Origin: Pantoea septica | Lineage (GTDB): Bacteria > Pseudomonadota > Gammaproteobacteria > Enterobacterales > Enterobacteriaceae | NCBI RefSeq assembly: GCF_002095575.1 | Contig: NZ_MLJJ01000002.1 | Coordinates: 1-64,000 of the forward strand | Length of the DNA: 64,000 nucleotides | Reading direction: 5' to 3' | Shown here: positions 6,766 to 16,420 of the stretch, piece by piece | Layout of the letters: each line of letters starts with the position of its first letter | Position numbering within the stretch: position 1 is the first letter of the stretch | The notes under the pieces: model-generated | What the model was told of the DNA's origin: nothing | Databases searched by the model: none | The model's input: the letters and a program-made list of their open reading frames with translations, nothing else | Translations under genes and position numbers: made by a program

Positions 6766-7557
6766 ATGAAAAAGAAGATGGTAGCGACTCTGGCGCTGGC
6801 GGCGCTTTTCTCGGGCGCCAGTTCGGCGGCGGTGCTGCGCGTGGCGGCGGATCCGGTGCCGCACAGCGAGATCCTCAACTACGTGAAGAAGATCGATCCC
6901 AAACTCGATCTGCAGGTGATCGAACTCAACGGCAACCTCAACGCCAACGAGCTGCTGGCGCGCGGCGATGTCGACGCTAACTACTTCCAGCATGTGCCAT
7001 ATCTGCGCGATCAGGAGAAGGCGCTGGGCGAGAAATTCGACGTGGCGGCGACGGTGCATATCGAGCCGCTGGGGCTCTACTCGCGCAAGGTGAAATCTCT
7101 GAAAGAGATACCCGAAGGCGCGCAGGTGGCGGTGCCGAACAACGTCACCAACCTGAGCCGCGCGCTCTACCTGCTGCAGGCCAACGGGCTGATTACCCTG
7201 AAGGCGGGCAAGAACGACGTCATCAATAACCTGGCGACGCCGGCGGATATCAGCAGCAACCCGCATCACCTGAAGATCGTCGAGATCGAGTCGCCGCAGC
7301 TGCCGCGCGCGCTGGATGACGTGCAGTTCGCGGTAATCAACGGCAACTACGCGCTGCAGGCGGGCCTGACGCCGTCGAAGGACGCGCTGGCGCTGGAGAA
7401 GGCGCAGGGCAACCCTTACGCCAACGTGCTGGTGACCACGCCGAAGCTGGCGAACGATCCGCGCATTAAAGCGCTGGCGAAAGATCTTGCCTCGCCGCAG
7501 GTGGCGAAGTTTATCGAGCAGCAGTATCACGGCTCGGTGATCCCGGTGAATCAGTAA
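6766..7557 (+). CDS. MetQ/NlpA-family substrate-binding protein (orphan)
   Basis: A 263-residue protein with an N-terminal signal peptide (MKKKMVATLALAALFSGASS) and no lipobox cysteine, so it is predicted to be soluble in the periplasm rather than a lipoprotein like E. coli MetQ. The body is typical of NlpA/MetQ proteins: HSEILNYVKK, NYFQHVPYLRD, HIEPLGLYSRKVKSL, VAVPNNVTNLSRALYLLQ, FAVINGNYALQAGL. No ATPase or permease gene is nearby, so it must use a transporter encoded elsewhere. Pairing with a 2OG dioxygenase suggests uptake of a sulfur-containing or modified amino acid that the oxygenase then acts on; this is inference. Confidence 0.87.
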   Translation: MKKKMVATLALAALFSGASSAAVLRVAADPVPHSEILNYVKKIDPKLDLQVIELNGNLNANELLARGDVDANYFQHVPYLRDQEKALGEKFDVAATVHIEPLGLYSRKVKSLKEIPEGAQVAVPNNVTNLSRALYLLQANGLITLKAGKNDVINNLATPADISSNPHHLKIVEIESPQLPRALDDVQFAVINGNYALQAGLTPSKDALALEKAQGNPYANVLVTTPKLANDPRIKALAKDLASPQVAKFIEQQYHGSVIPVNQ

Positions 7558-7568
7558 TCAGCAAGAGT

Positions 7569-7594
7569 AAACGGGATGAGGTCGCATCCCGTTT
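7569..7594 (+). terminator. Terminator after the MetQ-like gene
   Basis: A perfect 10-base stem AAACGGGATG / CATCCCGTTT with a 6-base loop, followed by ATTGTTT. It lies 12 bases after the stop codon. Confidence 0.75.
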
Positions 7595-7714
7595 ATTGTT
7601 TCAATAAAGAACGATCCAACCCGCTCAGCCTGCGCTAACATCCAGATAAAAATAGTGCGTTGCTGCCAGACAATATTTGTCTGCGTGAGGCAAAACGATA
7701 ACCGGCTGGACCCT

Positions 7715-8506
7715 ATGCGATTAAGGATGTTTCGAGGGCTGATTCTCTCTGCGATGGCGCTGCTGCTGACCGGCTGCGCGCGCTCCGATGCGCTATGGAT
7801 GGTGACGCAGGATCTCTGCATGACCCACTACGAGCTTCGGCGCGATCCGGCGCCCTGCCAGCAGATCTACCAGCCGCAAAGCAAAGAGCAGGGCTTCAGC
7901 ATCCTGCAGAATCCGCGCTACCCCTACCATTTTATCCTGGTGCCGAACCTGGCGATGTCCGGCATTGAGAGCATCGCGCTGTCGCGCGCGGGCCGCACAG
8001 ACTACTTCGGCTATGCCTGGCTGATGCGCTACCGCCTGATGGCGGCGTACGGCGCCGCCTTTCCTGAGGACCGGCTGGGCATGGCGATTAACTCTGCGTA
8101 TGGACGCAGCCAGAATCAGCTGCATATTCATCTCACCTGCCTGCGCGAAGACGTGCGTCGCCAGCTGCAGGCAGAACGACCTTACATTAATGAACAGTGG
8201 CGGCCGTTGCCCGATCGCTTGCTGAACCATACTTACTATGCCCGCCGTGTAATGCAGCCAGCGGCGATGGGCATCTATCCCATCGCCTCGGTGGCGCGCC
8301 ATTTTCAGCTGTCGCCGCCGCAGCTGGCGGAATATGGCGTGGCGCTGATACCCACGACCTTCTCGGGAGAGAAAGGGTTTATCCTGCTGACCACGCGGCG
8401 CGGCTGGGATAAGGGCAACCGCGCCTCGGTGGAGTCTTTATTAGATAAACGCTGCGAGATACTTACGGCTCCGCCAGCCGACGACCCCATCCCGCTTTCC
8501 CCTTAA
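7715..8506 (+). CDS. cdh: CDP-diacylglycerol diphosphatase (lipoprotein-type)
   Basis: Cdh hydrolyses CDP-diacylglycerol to phosphatidate and CMP at the inner membrane. From ATG 7715 (263 residues) there is a lipoprotein signal ending in LLLTGC, followed by segments that line up with E. coli Cdh: SILQNPRYPYHFILVP, LSRAGRTDYFGYAWLMRYR, then the HIT-like catalytic region MAINSAYGRSQNQLHIHLTC, DRLLNHTYYARRV and FILLTTRRG. E. coli Cdh has an uncleaved N-terminal anchor, whereas this one has a clear lipobox. An ATG at 7655 is in frame but adds residues before the signal peptide. The 3' end overlaps the convergent hydrolase gene by four bases. Confidence 0.85.
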   Translation: MRLRMFRGLILSAMALLLTGCARSDALWMVTQDLCMTHYELRRDPAPCQQIYQPQSKEQGFSILQNPRYPYHFILVPNLAMSGIESIALSRAGRTDYFGYAWLMRYRLMAAYGAAFPEDRLGMAINSAYGRSQNQLHIHLTCLREDVRRQLQAERPYINEQWRPLPDRLLNHTYYARRVMQPAAMGIYPIASVARHFQLSPPQLAEYGVALIPTTFSGEKGFILLTTRRGWDKGNRASVESLLDKRCEILTAPPADDPIPLSP

Positions 8507-9816
8507 TCACGCAGCTGCTGTGCAATCGCGCTATACATCAGCGACGCCTCCAGCGGCTGGGCGCTAAACGACGGCTCCGCCTGCGGCCAGGTCGACCACT
8601 GCACAATCACCAGCTGCTCGGCGGGGTTCACCATAATCACCTGACCATAGATACCGAGCGCCCAGAGCGACCCCTTCAGCGACGCCTCCGGTGCAGGCTC
8701 GACGTTTTTCGCATTCGCCGGCACCTCGTTGTTCCACCACTGGAAGCCGTAAAGGCCCTGCGGGTGCGCGGCGGAAACCGAGCCCTGCGCCTGGGTCCAG
8801 CTGGAAGCGAGCTTTAGCCAGCCGTCCGGCAGCGCTTTATCGCCGTTCGGCAGGCGCCCCTCATGACGCACAAACTCGCCGAAGCGGCCCCAGTCCTCCA
8901 GCGTGGCGTTGAAGCCGTGCGCGCCGACGTCATGTTTGCCGGGCTGATAGGCGTGCCAGACGCCGTCGCTCGCCATGCCGTAAGGCTGCCAGATGCTTTG
9001 CTGCAGATACGCGGCGAGCGACATGCCGGTGGCGCGCTCCAGCACATCTCCCAGCAGCCAGGCGCCGCCCGACGAGTAGGACCAGTGCTGGCCCGCCGGA
9101 TGCGCTTTCTTCAGGCCGGTAATCAGCCCGCGCACGCAATCATAGGTGCCGGAACGCGCCTCGCACTGGGTCAGCTTCGCAAAGTCGGAGTCAGGCTGGG
9201 TGTAATCTTCGTTCCACGCCACGCCGGAGGTGTGGGTCAGCAGCTGCCGCAGCGTGACCTCCTGCCAGGCGGTGCCTTTCAGCTCCGGCTCGTAATCGGT
9301 GACCTTGTCATCCAGCGAGTGGATTTTCCCCTGTTTTAGCGCCACGCCGACCAGCGTCGAGACCACTGATTTGCCCACCGAGCGCGAGGTCCAGAGCGTG
9401 CTGTCGCTGTTGCCGTGCGCAAGATATTTGTAGGCGATCTGGCCGTTCTTCAGCACCAGCATTCCCGCGACGTTCTGACGCTGCAAATAGTCCGCCATGC
9501 TGTAGCGATGGCCGTTGACGCGGTAGCTCACCTCGCCGAGCTGACGCTTCGCCTGCGGCAGCGGCCGAGCGGTGCCGTGATAAAAAACATCGGCGGGATA
9601 GTTGCGATAGTCATTGCGGAAGCCCACCACGCGATCTTGTTGATCCCAGCTGAGCATGGTTTTGGGATCGGGCAGGGCGCGATCGAACGGCATCGGACAG
9701 ACGCTCAGCGGCACGCCGCCGCAGGGCGCAGTCTCTGCGGCCGTTGCCGCGTGCGGCAGCAGCGTCGCCGTCGCCAGCGATGCCGCCAGCAGCAGGTTTT
9801 TCTTACTTTTCTTCAT
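8503..9816 (-). CDS. Serine hydrolase, beta-lactamase (class C-like) family
   Basis: A 437-residue protein from ATG 9816 (MKKSKKNLLLAASLATATLL, a Sec signal peptide), preceded by AAGAGGG; the upstream in-frame ATG at 9843 has no such site. The catalytic SxxK is in SRSVGKSVVSTLVGVALKQG and the YxS-type tyrosine in HWSYSSGGAWLLGDVLERAT. LRQLLTHTSGVAWNEDY is also typical of PF00144 proteins such as EstB or 6-aminohexanoate-dimer hydrolase. It is a periplasmic esterase or amidase of unknown substrate, not recognisably an AmpC beta-lactamase. A LysR-type regulator gene starts divergently 118 bases away and probably controls it. Confidence 0.83.
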   Translation of the reverse strand: MKKSKKNLLLAASLATATLLPHAATAAETAPCGGVPLSVCPMPFDRALPDPKTMLSWDQQDRVVGFRNDYRNYPADVFYHGTARPLPQAKRQLGEVSYRVNGHRYSMADYLQRQNVAGMLVLKNGQIAYKYLAHGNSDSTLWTSRSVGKSVVSTLVGVALKQGKIHSLDDKVTDYEPELKGTAWQEVTLRQLLTHTSGVAWNEDYTQPDSDFAKLTQCEARSGTYDCVRGLITGLKKAHPAGQHWSYSSGGAWLLGDVLERATGMSLAAYLQQSIWQPYGMASDGVWHAYQPGKHDVGAHGFNATLEDWGRFGEFVRHEGRLPNGDKALPDGWLKLASSWTQAQGSVSAAHPQGLYGFQWWNNEVPANAKNVEPAPEASLKGSLWALGIYGQVIMVNPAEQLVIVQWSTWPQAEPSFSAQPLEASLMYSAIAQQLRD

Positions 9817-9934
9817 ACTGTTTTCCCTCTTAATAAGCTTCAAGCTGACGGGGCGCAGTATAGGTTTCGGCCATGCTGTGTAAAAATCAGCATATGTGGG
9901 GAAATCCCATCAACCATCGCATCAGGGAGCAGCT

Positions 9935-10825
9935 ATGGCGGGTCTCAGTTTTTCCTTTGCGCAGATAGAGGCGTTCTCTACCGTCGCCGCGCTCGGCACC
10001 GTTTCGCAGGCGGCGCGACAGCTTGGCAAGGATCGCGCCACGGTCAGCGAACTGATCGAGTTTCTGGAGGCGGGGCTGGGCTATAAGCTCTTTACACGAC
10101 AGGGGCGCATGCTGGTGCTGACGCCGGAAGGGCAGCGGCTAAAGCGGCAGGCGGCGCTGCTGATGCGCCAGGCGCAGGCGTTCGACGCGGCGGCGCGCCA
10201 CGTCCGCCACGAGATCTCCGACGAAATCAGCCTGGTTTACGATCCCTTTGTGCCGCGCCCCTTTCTCTGCCGTCTGATTGCGGCGCTGGCGGAGAGCAAT
10301 ATCCGCGCCAGCGCCTGGAGCGCGGCGCGCGAAGAGGCGGAAGCGGCGCTCGCCTGCGGCGCGGCGCAGCTGGCGCTGTGCCAGGCGCGCAATCGCAGTC
10401 TGGGCAGCGAGATGGCGTGGCGCTCGGTGGGGCTGATCGAACTCGATTTTTACGCCGCCGTGTCGCTCTTCGCGGGCAAGCAGACGGTATCGCTGTTCGA
10501 TCTCGCCTCGCAGCCGCAGCTGGTGATGCATCCGGCGCCCGACGGCGTGGCGGCGAAGCAGGGACGCATCGCCGATCGCGCCTTCTACACCAACGACCGG
10601 GCGCTGCTGCGCCATATGCTGGAGAGTGGACAAGGATGGGCCTTTCTGCCGAAGCATTTTGCCGCCGCCAGCTGGCGCGACGTCGAAGCGGTCAATGTGG
10701 AGGTGGGCAATCTGGCGCTGAGCCAGATGATCGTGATGCTGTGGAAGCCCGGCATGACGGTGGATTTCGCCGTCAGCGAGGCGATGAAGATCGTTCCCGA
10801 CGTCTGGGCGGATTGCCAGCAGTGA
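9935..10825 (+). CDS. LysR-family transcriptional regulator
   Basis: Starts at ATG 9935 after GGGAGCAG (296 residues); the in-frame ATG at 9896 lacks a ribosome site. The N-terminal winged helix-turn-helix covers about residues 5-62 (FAQIEAFSTVAALGTVSQAA, RQLGKDRATVSELIEFLEAG). The remainder is a LysR substrate-binding fold that is somewhat divergent. It is divergent from the serine hydrolase gene, the usual LysR arrangement, so that gene is the likely target. The 118-base gap should contain both promoters and the operator, but no T-N11-A box is clear enough to call. Confidence 0.85.
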   Translation: MAGLSFSFAQIEAFSTVAALGTVSQAARQLGKDRATVSELIEFLEAGLGYKLFTRQGRMLVLTPEGQRLKRQAALLMRQAQAFDAAARHVRHEISDEISLVYDPFVPRPFLCRLIAALAESNIRASAWSAAREEAEAALACGAAQLALCQARNRSLGSEMAWRSVGLIELDFYAAVSLFAGKQTVSLFDLASQPQLVMHPAPDGVAAKQGRIADRAFYTNDRALLRHMLESGQGWAFLPKHFAAASWRDVEAVNVEVGNLALSQMIVMLWKPGMTVDFAVSEAMKIVPDVWADCQQ

Positions 10826-10930
10826 CGCGTTTCTTTACATTTACCTGCCTCGCTTGTGGAACTGACAGGCTGTACAGATTGTCTTTATCCTGATCTACTC
10901 TTAACAAAATCAATCAACGTGGAAAACACT

Positions 10931-11440
10931 ATGCGCAGGACTCAGAACGCACTCTTTTTAGCGGGTTTACTGTTTGGCTCGCTGAGCCTCGTTCCCGCCG
11001 CACAGGCTGAAGGCGACGCCGCCGATACCGTTCCGCCGCCGCCGCAGGTTCAGCAGCAGGCACCCGCCGATGCGCAGCCGCAGCAGGGCGACACCACCGA
11101 CAGCAGCGGCCAGCCGCCGCTGGGACCGAACGCCGAAGAGCCGGAAGCAGGCAGCGCGCCGTCTCCCGCGCCGGATGCGAACGCCGGCAGCCCGCAGGCG
11201 CAGTCGAACTACGATCTCAACCGCATCATCATCGACTATAAAGATTACAAAATCGGCGACAGCGTGCCGCAGCAGTATCTCGACAAATCCTACAACATCG
11301 TGGAGTGGCAGAAGCGTAACCTGCCCGCGCCGGAAACCGGCAGCCACTGGACCTATATCGGCGGCAACTACCTGCTGATCACCAACGACGTCGGCAAAAT
11401 CCTTAAGGCGGAGTCGGGCGATATCTACTATCGCGGCTAA
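10931..11440 (+). CDS. rcnB: RcnB-like periplasmic protein with Pro/Gln-rich linker
   Basis: E. coli RcnB is a 112-residue periplasmic protein needed for nickel and cobalt homeostasis. Here the C-terminal 75 residues match it closely: YDLNRIIIDYKDYKIGDSVP, YNIVEWQKRNLPAPETGSHW, TYIGGNYLLITNDVGKI, ESGDIYY. The start is ATG 10931 (signal peptide MRRTQNALFLAGLLFGSLSL to about AQA). Between signal and domain is a roughly 65-residue low-complexity linker rich in Pro, Gln, Ala, Asp and Glu (PPPPQVQQQAPADAQPQQGD), absent from E. coli RcnB, making the protein 169 residues. No rcnA or rcnR is nearby. The symbol reflects homology, not a proven metal role. Confidence 0.75.
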   Translation: MRRTQNALFLAGLLFGSLSLVPAAQAEGDAADTVPPPPQVQQQAPADAQPQQGDTTDSSGQPPLGPNAEEPEAGSAPSPAPDANAGSPQAQSNYDLNRIIIDYKDYKIGDSVPQQYLDKSYNIVEWQKRNLPAPETGSHWTYIGGNYLLITNDVGKILKAESGDIYYRG

Positions 11441-11457
11441 GCGCGCGAGCCGTGCTC

Positions 11458-11489
11458 GCGGGTGAGAAGGCCCGAGCCTTCTCACCCGC
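11458..11489. terminator. Strong hairpin after rcnB-like gene
   Basis: A perfect 14-base stem GCGGGTGAGAAGGC with loop CCGA, starting 18 bases after the stop. It lacks a T-run, so it may act as a transcript-stabilising hairpin or a weak terminator. Confidence 0.5.
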
Positions 11490-11511
11490 TTGTAGTCACT
11501 GTCTACAGAAT

Positions 11512-11537
11512 AAAGCCGGTCACGCGACCGGCTTTTT
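11512..11537. terminator. Bidirectional terminator
   Basis: A perfect stem AAAGCCGGTC / GACCGGCTTT with a 4-base loop, followed by T6 on the plus strand and preceded by a short A-run. It lies between the convergent rcnB-like gene and FAD oxidoreductase gene and can serve both. Confidence 0.8.
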
Positions 11538-12649
11538 TATGCGAATCGTTCCGGCCGGAAGCTCGCCAGCATCGGCTGCTTCTCGCCGGTCACGATCTCC
11601 TCCGCCAGCAGCTCGCCCGCGATCAGCGCCAGCGTCGCGCCGGAGTGCGTAAAGGCGACAAAGCAGCCGGGCACGCTCTCCAGCTCGCCGAACACCGGCT
11701 CGCCGTCGCCGGGGATCGGTTTTAACCCCAGCTTCCAGCTGGCGGGGCGCAGCGGCTCGCCTTTCACTAGCTGGCTCGCTTCGGCGGCGAGCTGCGCCAC
11801 CACGCTCTCGTCAATGGCGTAGCTGCCGTCCGCCTGCTGCTGAATATCCTCTTCATACCAGTCGTGATCCAGCGCGAACGTGTTGCCCGGATTGGGGCGC
11901 ACCGCCGCGCGCGGCGTGTTCAGCACCGCCTTCAGCCCGTGCGCGCCCGGTTCGGTGATCACCAGCATCGACACGGGCGAGCCGTTGGGGATGGTGACGC
12001 CGAGCGGCGCGACCACATCGGGGGTTGCCGGGCCGCAGGCGACCAGCACCGCGTCGGCGCGCAGCCGATCCCCGCTCGCCAGCCTGACGCCGCTGGCGCG
12101 CGAGCCGTCGCGCAGCACCTCGCATTTGCCCGCATGCTCGACGATCTCGCCGCCCAGCGCGCGCAGCTGCTGCGCCAGGTACGCCACCAGGTGCGGCAAA
12201 CTGACCCAGCCTTCGCCGGGGTTGAAGATCGCCTCCTGCGCCAGCGCCGCGCCCTCGACCTGCGCGTCGGCCTGCGCCAGGCTGCCGCGCGTCACCAGCT
12301 GCGAGTCGTAGCCGTGCGCCTTCTCATACGCATGCCGCGCGCGCGTGCCGCTCAGGTCGTCCGCCGCCCAGAACAGGCCGCCGTCGAAGCGCAGCCAGTC
12401 GCGCGTTGGATCGGCGGCGAACAGCGTGCGGTAGCGGTCGATGCCCGCCATGCGCAGCGCGTGATAGGGCAGAGAGCGTTCGCCCGCCGAGTTAAGCCAG
12501 GAGAGCGAACGGCCGGAGGCGCCGGAGCAAAGTTCAGCCTCGGTCACCAGCGTGACCGACGCGCCGCGCTTCGCCAGATGCAGCGCGCTGGAGACGCCCA
12601 GCGCGCCGCCGCCCAGTACCACTACGCGACGCAGATTTTCTAATGCCAT
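11537..12649 (-). CDS. FAD-dependent amino acid oxidoreductase (DAO family)
   Basis: A 370-residue protein with an N-terminal dinucleotide-binding fold (RVVVLGGGALGVSSALHLAK, about 7-26) and C-terminal FAD contacts (VPGCFVAFTHSGATLALIAG). The DAO-type fold (PF01266) covers D-amino acid dehydrogenases, sarcosine and opine oxidases and glycine oxidase. It is the last gene of a four-gene minus-strand run after an amino-acid ABC transporter (binding protein, permease, ATPase), 37 bases after the ATPase stop. The likely job is oxidation of whatever the transporter imports, for example a D-amino acid, an N-alkyl amino acid or an opine. The exact substrate cannot be read from sequence. Confidence 0.82.
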   Translation of the reverse strand: MALENLRRVVVLGGGALGVSSALHLAKRGASVTLVTEAELCSGASGRSLSWLNSAGERSLPYHALRMAGIDRYRTLFAADPTRDWLRFDGGLFWAADDLSGTRARHAYEKAHGYDSQLVTRGSLAQADAQVEGAALAQEAIFNPGEGWVSLPHLVAYLAQQLRALGGEIVEHAGKCEVLRDGSRASGVRLASGDRLRADAVLVACGPATPDVVAPLGVTIPNGSPVSMLVITEPGAHGLKAVLNTPRAAVRPNPGNTFALDHDWYEEDIQQQADGSYAIDESVVAQLAAEASQLVKGEPLRPASWKLGLKPIPGDGEPVFGELESVPGCFVAFTHSGATLALIAGELLAEEIVTGEKQPMLASFRPERFA

Positions 12650-12686
12650 GATTCAGTTCCTTGTTCAGTTCGAAAAGGGGAAGGGC

Positions 12687-13456
<770 letters not shown>

Positions 13457-13460
<4 letters not shown>

Positions 13461-14269
13461 GATTGCCCCCGATTGCCGGTTAAGGGTTGTGCGGCCAGCG
13501 CGCCCGCGGGGCGCTTTTGCACTTCTTCGACCTCTTTCAGGCCGCTCTGCGGCGCGGTAAGACGCCGGCGGCCGGTGCGATAGCGCACGTCGATCACGTT
13601 TACCGCGTGGGTCAGCGGCACGGTGATGATCAGGTAGAACAGCCCGGCCAGCATCAGCGGCGACAGGTTGCCGCTGAGCACCGCCGCGTCCTGACCGACG
13701 CGGAACAGCTCGCGCTGGCCGGTCATCAGGCCGAGCAGGTAGACCAGCGAGGAGTCTTTGATGATGGCGATAAACTGGTTAACGATGGCGGGCAGCACGC
13801 GGCGGATGCCCTGCGGGATCACCACCTGGCGCATGGCGCGGCCGTAGCTCATGCCGAGCGCGCGGCACGCCTCCATCTGTCCGCGCTCGACGCTCTGAAT
13901 GCCGGCGCGGAAAATCTCGCCCATATAGGCGCTGGCGATCAGGCTGAGGGCGAAGATGCCGAGCGGATAGGGCGTCGGGCCGAACAGCTGGTAGCTGAAG
14001 CGCGCCAGGCCCTGGCCAATCAGCAGAATGGTCAGAATCGACGGCAGGCCGCGAAACAGATCGGTATAGATGCGCGCCGGCAGCCGCAGCCAGCGCGACG
14101 GCGAAATGCCCATCAGCGCCAGCAGCAGGCCGAACAGGGTGCCGAGCAGCGTAGAGGCGATCGAGATGATCAGGGTGTTGACCAGCCCGGTCGCCAGCAG
14201 CTGCGGCAGTACTTCCTTCATTGAGGCGAAGTCAAAGAAGGTGCGGGAAAGCATTGTCAGAAGATCCAT
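13457..14269 (-). CDS. Amino-acid ABC transporter permease
   Basis: A 270-residue HisM/GlnP-type permease. The N-terminal PAAT motif (LLATGLVNTLIISIASTLLG), the EAA-type cytoplasmic loop (EACRALGMSYGRAMRQVVIPQG) and the end QFIAIIKDSSLVYLLGL are all recognisable, with about five membrane helices. The C-terminal 45 residues (RTGRRRLTAPQSGLKEVEEV) are a basic tail longer than usual. Only one permease gene is present, so it should form a homodimer. It overlaps the ATPase gene by four bases. Confidence 0.87.
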
Positions 14270-14341
14270 CGCCGTACTCCACGGGTACGCGTGACGGGCG
14301 CGCCGTCACAGGTAAAAAGCTGAACGCTCAGCGCTCACGCA

Positions 14342-15154
14342 CTACTGGCCGCCAGGCAGATACTGCTCTGGCATCGGCGAGCCGGGAAACCACTTTTGAT
14401 AGAGCTGTTTCCAGGTGCCGTCCTGCATGGCGGCTTTGATAGCGCTGTCGAGCGCGGCCTTGAACGCCGGTTTGTTTTTGGCGATGGCGATGCCCGCCGG
14501 GGCGTCGAACGACGGAATATCGGCGGCGGAGATCAGCTTGAAGCGCGCGGCGTAGCTTTTGGCGGCTTCGTAGTCGAGGAAGACGGCGTCCAGCGTGCCG
14601 TTGTTCAGCGCCGAGACGGCGGCGTTATTGTCGGGAAAGCGCACCAGGTCGGTCTGCGTGAAGTGCTGCGCCGCGTAGCTCTCCTGCAGCGTGCCCTGAA
14701 TCACCCCAAGGCGGCGCTTCGCCAGCGTCTCGACGTTCCTTACGCCGCTGTCGCTGCGCGTCAGCACCGTCAGGTAGCCCGCCAGATAGCCGGTAGAGAA
14801 ATCCACGGTCTTCTCACGCGCCGGGGTAATGCCGATGGCGGCGACGGCGGCGTCGAACTGACCGTTGGCGACGGCGGGCAGGATGGCGGAGAAATCCTGT
14901 CCGACAAAATCCACCTGATCGATGCCCATGCGGTGCGCCACGTTTTTAAAGAACTCTACGTCGAAGCCGGTGAACTGGCCGCTGGCGTCGGTGAAGGTAT
15001 AGGGTTTGGAGTCGCCCACGCTGGCGATGCGCAGGTGGCCGGGCTCCAGCAGGCCGTAAGGGTTGTCGCTGCTGGCCGCCAGCGTACTGAAGGAGAAAGA
15101 ACAGAGTGCGATTGCGGCGCCGCACAGGGCGCTCAGGTGAATTGGCGATTTCAT
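14342..15154 (-). CDS. Amino-acid ABC transporter substrate-binding protein
   Basis: A 270-residue periplasmic protein with signal peptide ([20 protein letters not shown] to about TLAA) and the SBP_bac_3 features [58 protein letters not shown] and [12 protein letters not shown]. The arginine in TPARE is the usual ligand to the amino acid carboxylate, supporting an amino acid-like ligand. It is the first gene of the transporter-oxidase operon. Twin LacI-type operators lie 60-118 bases upstream of its start, so expression is probably repressed by the divergent LacI-family protein. Confidence 0.88.
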   Translation of the reverse strand: MKSPIHLSALCGAAIALCSFSFSTLAASSDNPYGLLEPGHLRIASVGDSKPYTFTDASGQFTGFDVEFFKNVAHRMGIDQVDFVGQDFSAILPAVANGQFDAAVAAIGITPAREKTVDFSTGYLAGYLTVLTRSDSGVRNVETLAKRRLGVIQGTLQESYAAQHFTQTDLVRFPDNNAAVSALNNGTLDAVFLDYEAAKSYAARFKLISAADIPSFDAPAGIAIAKNKPAFKAALDSAIKAAMQDGTWKQLYQKWFPGSPMPEQYLPGGQ

Positions 15155-15213
15155 AGCTCATCCGTTTTTGCAGGTTAAACATCAGAGACGGTTGAGCCGG
15201 TAATAATAGTGTT

Positions 15214-15229
15214 TTGAGACCGGTCTCAA
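15214..15229. promoter_or_regulatory. LacI-type operator 1
   Basis: A perfect 16-base palindrome TTGAGACCGGTCTCAA with the central CG typical of LacI/GalR operators. It lies 60 bases upstream of the binding-protein gene in the divergent intergenic region. Confidence 0.75.
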
Positions 15230-15258
15230 CGCAGGCGACGATAAGAGAACAGTTGTTG

Positions 15259-15272
15259 TGAGACCGGTCTCA
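15259..15272. promoter_or_regulatory. LacI-type operator 2
   Basis: A perfect 14-base palindrome TGAGACCGGTCTCA, the same core as operator 1. The two centres are 44 bases apart, roughly four helical turns, which would put both on the same DNA face. It lies 78 bases before the LacI-family gene, so autoregulation is likely. Confidence 0.75.
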
Positions 15273-15349
15273 AGGCGATACAATGAGTTTAAGCACAGCC
15301 TTTTTTCGACGTCAATCTCTCTGTCATCAACCTGTGATTCGAATTAATT

Positions 15350-16420
15350 ATGACCAACCAGAAAGCACGCATTAAAGCGCCCACCGTCGCCGACGTCGCC
15401 CGGGCGGCCAGCGTATCGAAAGCGCAGGCGGCCAGGGCGCTCGGCGGCTACGGCGCCGTCAGCGAAGAGGTGCAGACGCGCGTCAACCAGGCGGCAGCGG
15501 CGCTGGGCTACCGGCCCAACGAGGTGGCGCGCACCATGAACACCGGCCGCTCCAACACCATCGGCGTGATCGTCGGCGATATCGAGAACCCGCACTTCGG
15601 GCTGGCGCTGCGCGGCATGGCCGACGTGGCGCGCCAGGCGGGCTTTCATCTGCTGCTGGGCAACAGCGACGAGAAACTGCAGGCCGAACAGGATGCGGTG
15701 CGCGTGATGCTGGAGAAGCGGGTCGACGGCATCATCGTTGCGCCCAGCCAATCGGCGCGCGAAAAAAATGGCCATCTGCTGCAGGTGCTGGAAGAGGGGC
15801 GTGCGCTCCGGCTGTTCGATCGCGCGGTCATCGGCCTGGATGTCGAGGCGATCTGCTGCGATTTCACCGCCGTGGCGCGGGAGGCGACGCAGCGGCTGCT
15901 GGCGGCCGGGCACGAGCGCATCGCCTATATCACCAGCATGGAGCTGGAGGGCGCCTGGCGTGACGCAGCGGACTTTGGCCTGACGCCGGTGGCGCAGCGC
16001 GTCGGCGGCATCATGGACGCTTTTGCGGCGGCCGGCCGGGACTACGATACGTCGCTGATCCAGGCGAACGCCGGCGACGACGCGCAGATTGCGCGCATCG
16101 TCGAGGCGCTGTGGCAGCGCGCCGCGCCGCCGACCGCGATTATCGCCTCGGACAGCCTGGTGGCCATGTCAATGCTGCGCGCCGTGGCGCAGCGCGGGCT
16201 GCGCATTCCGCAGGATCTCTCCTTTATCATGTACGACAACTTTCCCTGGAGCGAAATCGTCGCGCCGCCGCTGACGGTGGTGGCGCAGCCTGTCTATGAG
16301 ATGGGGCGCGAGGCGGCGCGCCGCCTGATTGCCGATATTCGCGGCGAGCGCGTCGGGCCGCTGCCCGCTTTTGGTGCCGAGCTTATCCTGCGGCGCTCCA
16401 TCGCCGCGCCCGCTCAGTAG
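15350..16420 (+). CDS. LacI-family transcriptional regulator
   Basis: A 356-residue protein with an N-terminal helix-turn-helix and hinge ([40 protein letters not shown]) and a periplasmic-binding-like effector domain ([40 protein letters not shown]). It is divergent from the amino-acid transporter/FAD oxidase operon, and the intergenic region holds two copies of the same palindrome, so it most likely represses both itself and that operon. LacI members usually sense sugars; control of an amino-acid-type ABC system is less common and hints at a glycosylated or sugar-derived (opine-like) ligand. The 3' end overlaps the convergent aldolase gene by seven bases. Confidence 0.85.
   Translation: MTNQKARIKAPTVADVARAASVSKAQAARALGGYGAVSEEVQTRVNQAAAALGYRPNEVARTMNTGRSNTIGVIVGDIENPHFGLALRGMADVARQAGFHLLLGNSDEKLQAEQDAVRVMLEKRVDGIIVAPSQSAREKNGHLLQVLEEGRALRLFDRAVIGLDVEAICCDFTAVAREATQRLLAAGHERIAYITSMELEGAWRDAADFGLTPVAQRVGGIMDAFAAAGRDYDTSLIQANAGDDAQIARIVEALWQRAAPPTAIIASDSLVAMSMLRAVAQRGLRIPQDLSFIMYDNFPWSEIVAPPLTVVAQPVYEMGREAARRLIADIRGERVGPLPAFGAELILRRSIAAPAQ

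Noticed and set aside
6751..7530. 259-codon minus-strand ORF
   Set aside because: Arginine-rich antisense shadow of the MetQ-like gene, as with most long antisense frames in this GC-rich region.
8503..9816. AmpC beta-lactamase
   Set aside because: It has SxxK and YxS but overall looks like the broader PF00144 esterase/amidase group and lacks a clear KTG context; no ampR-like regulator.
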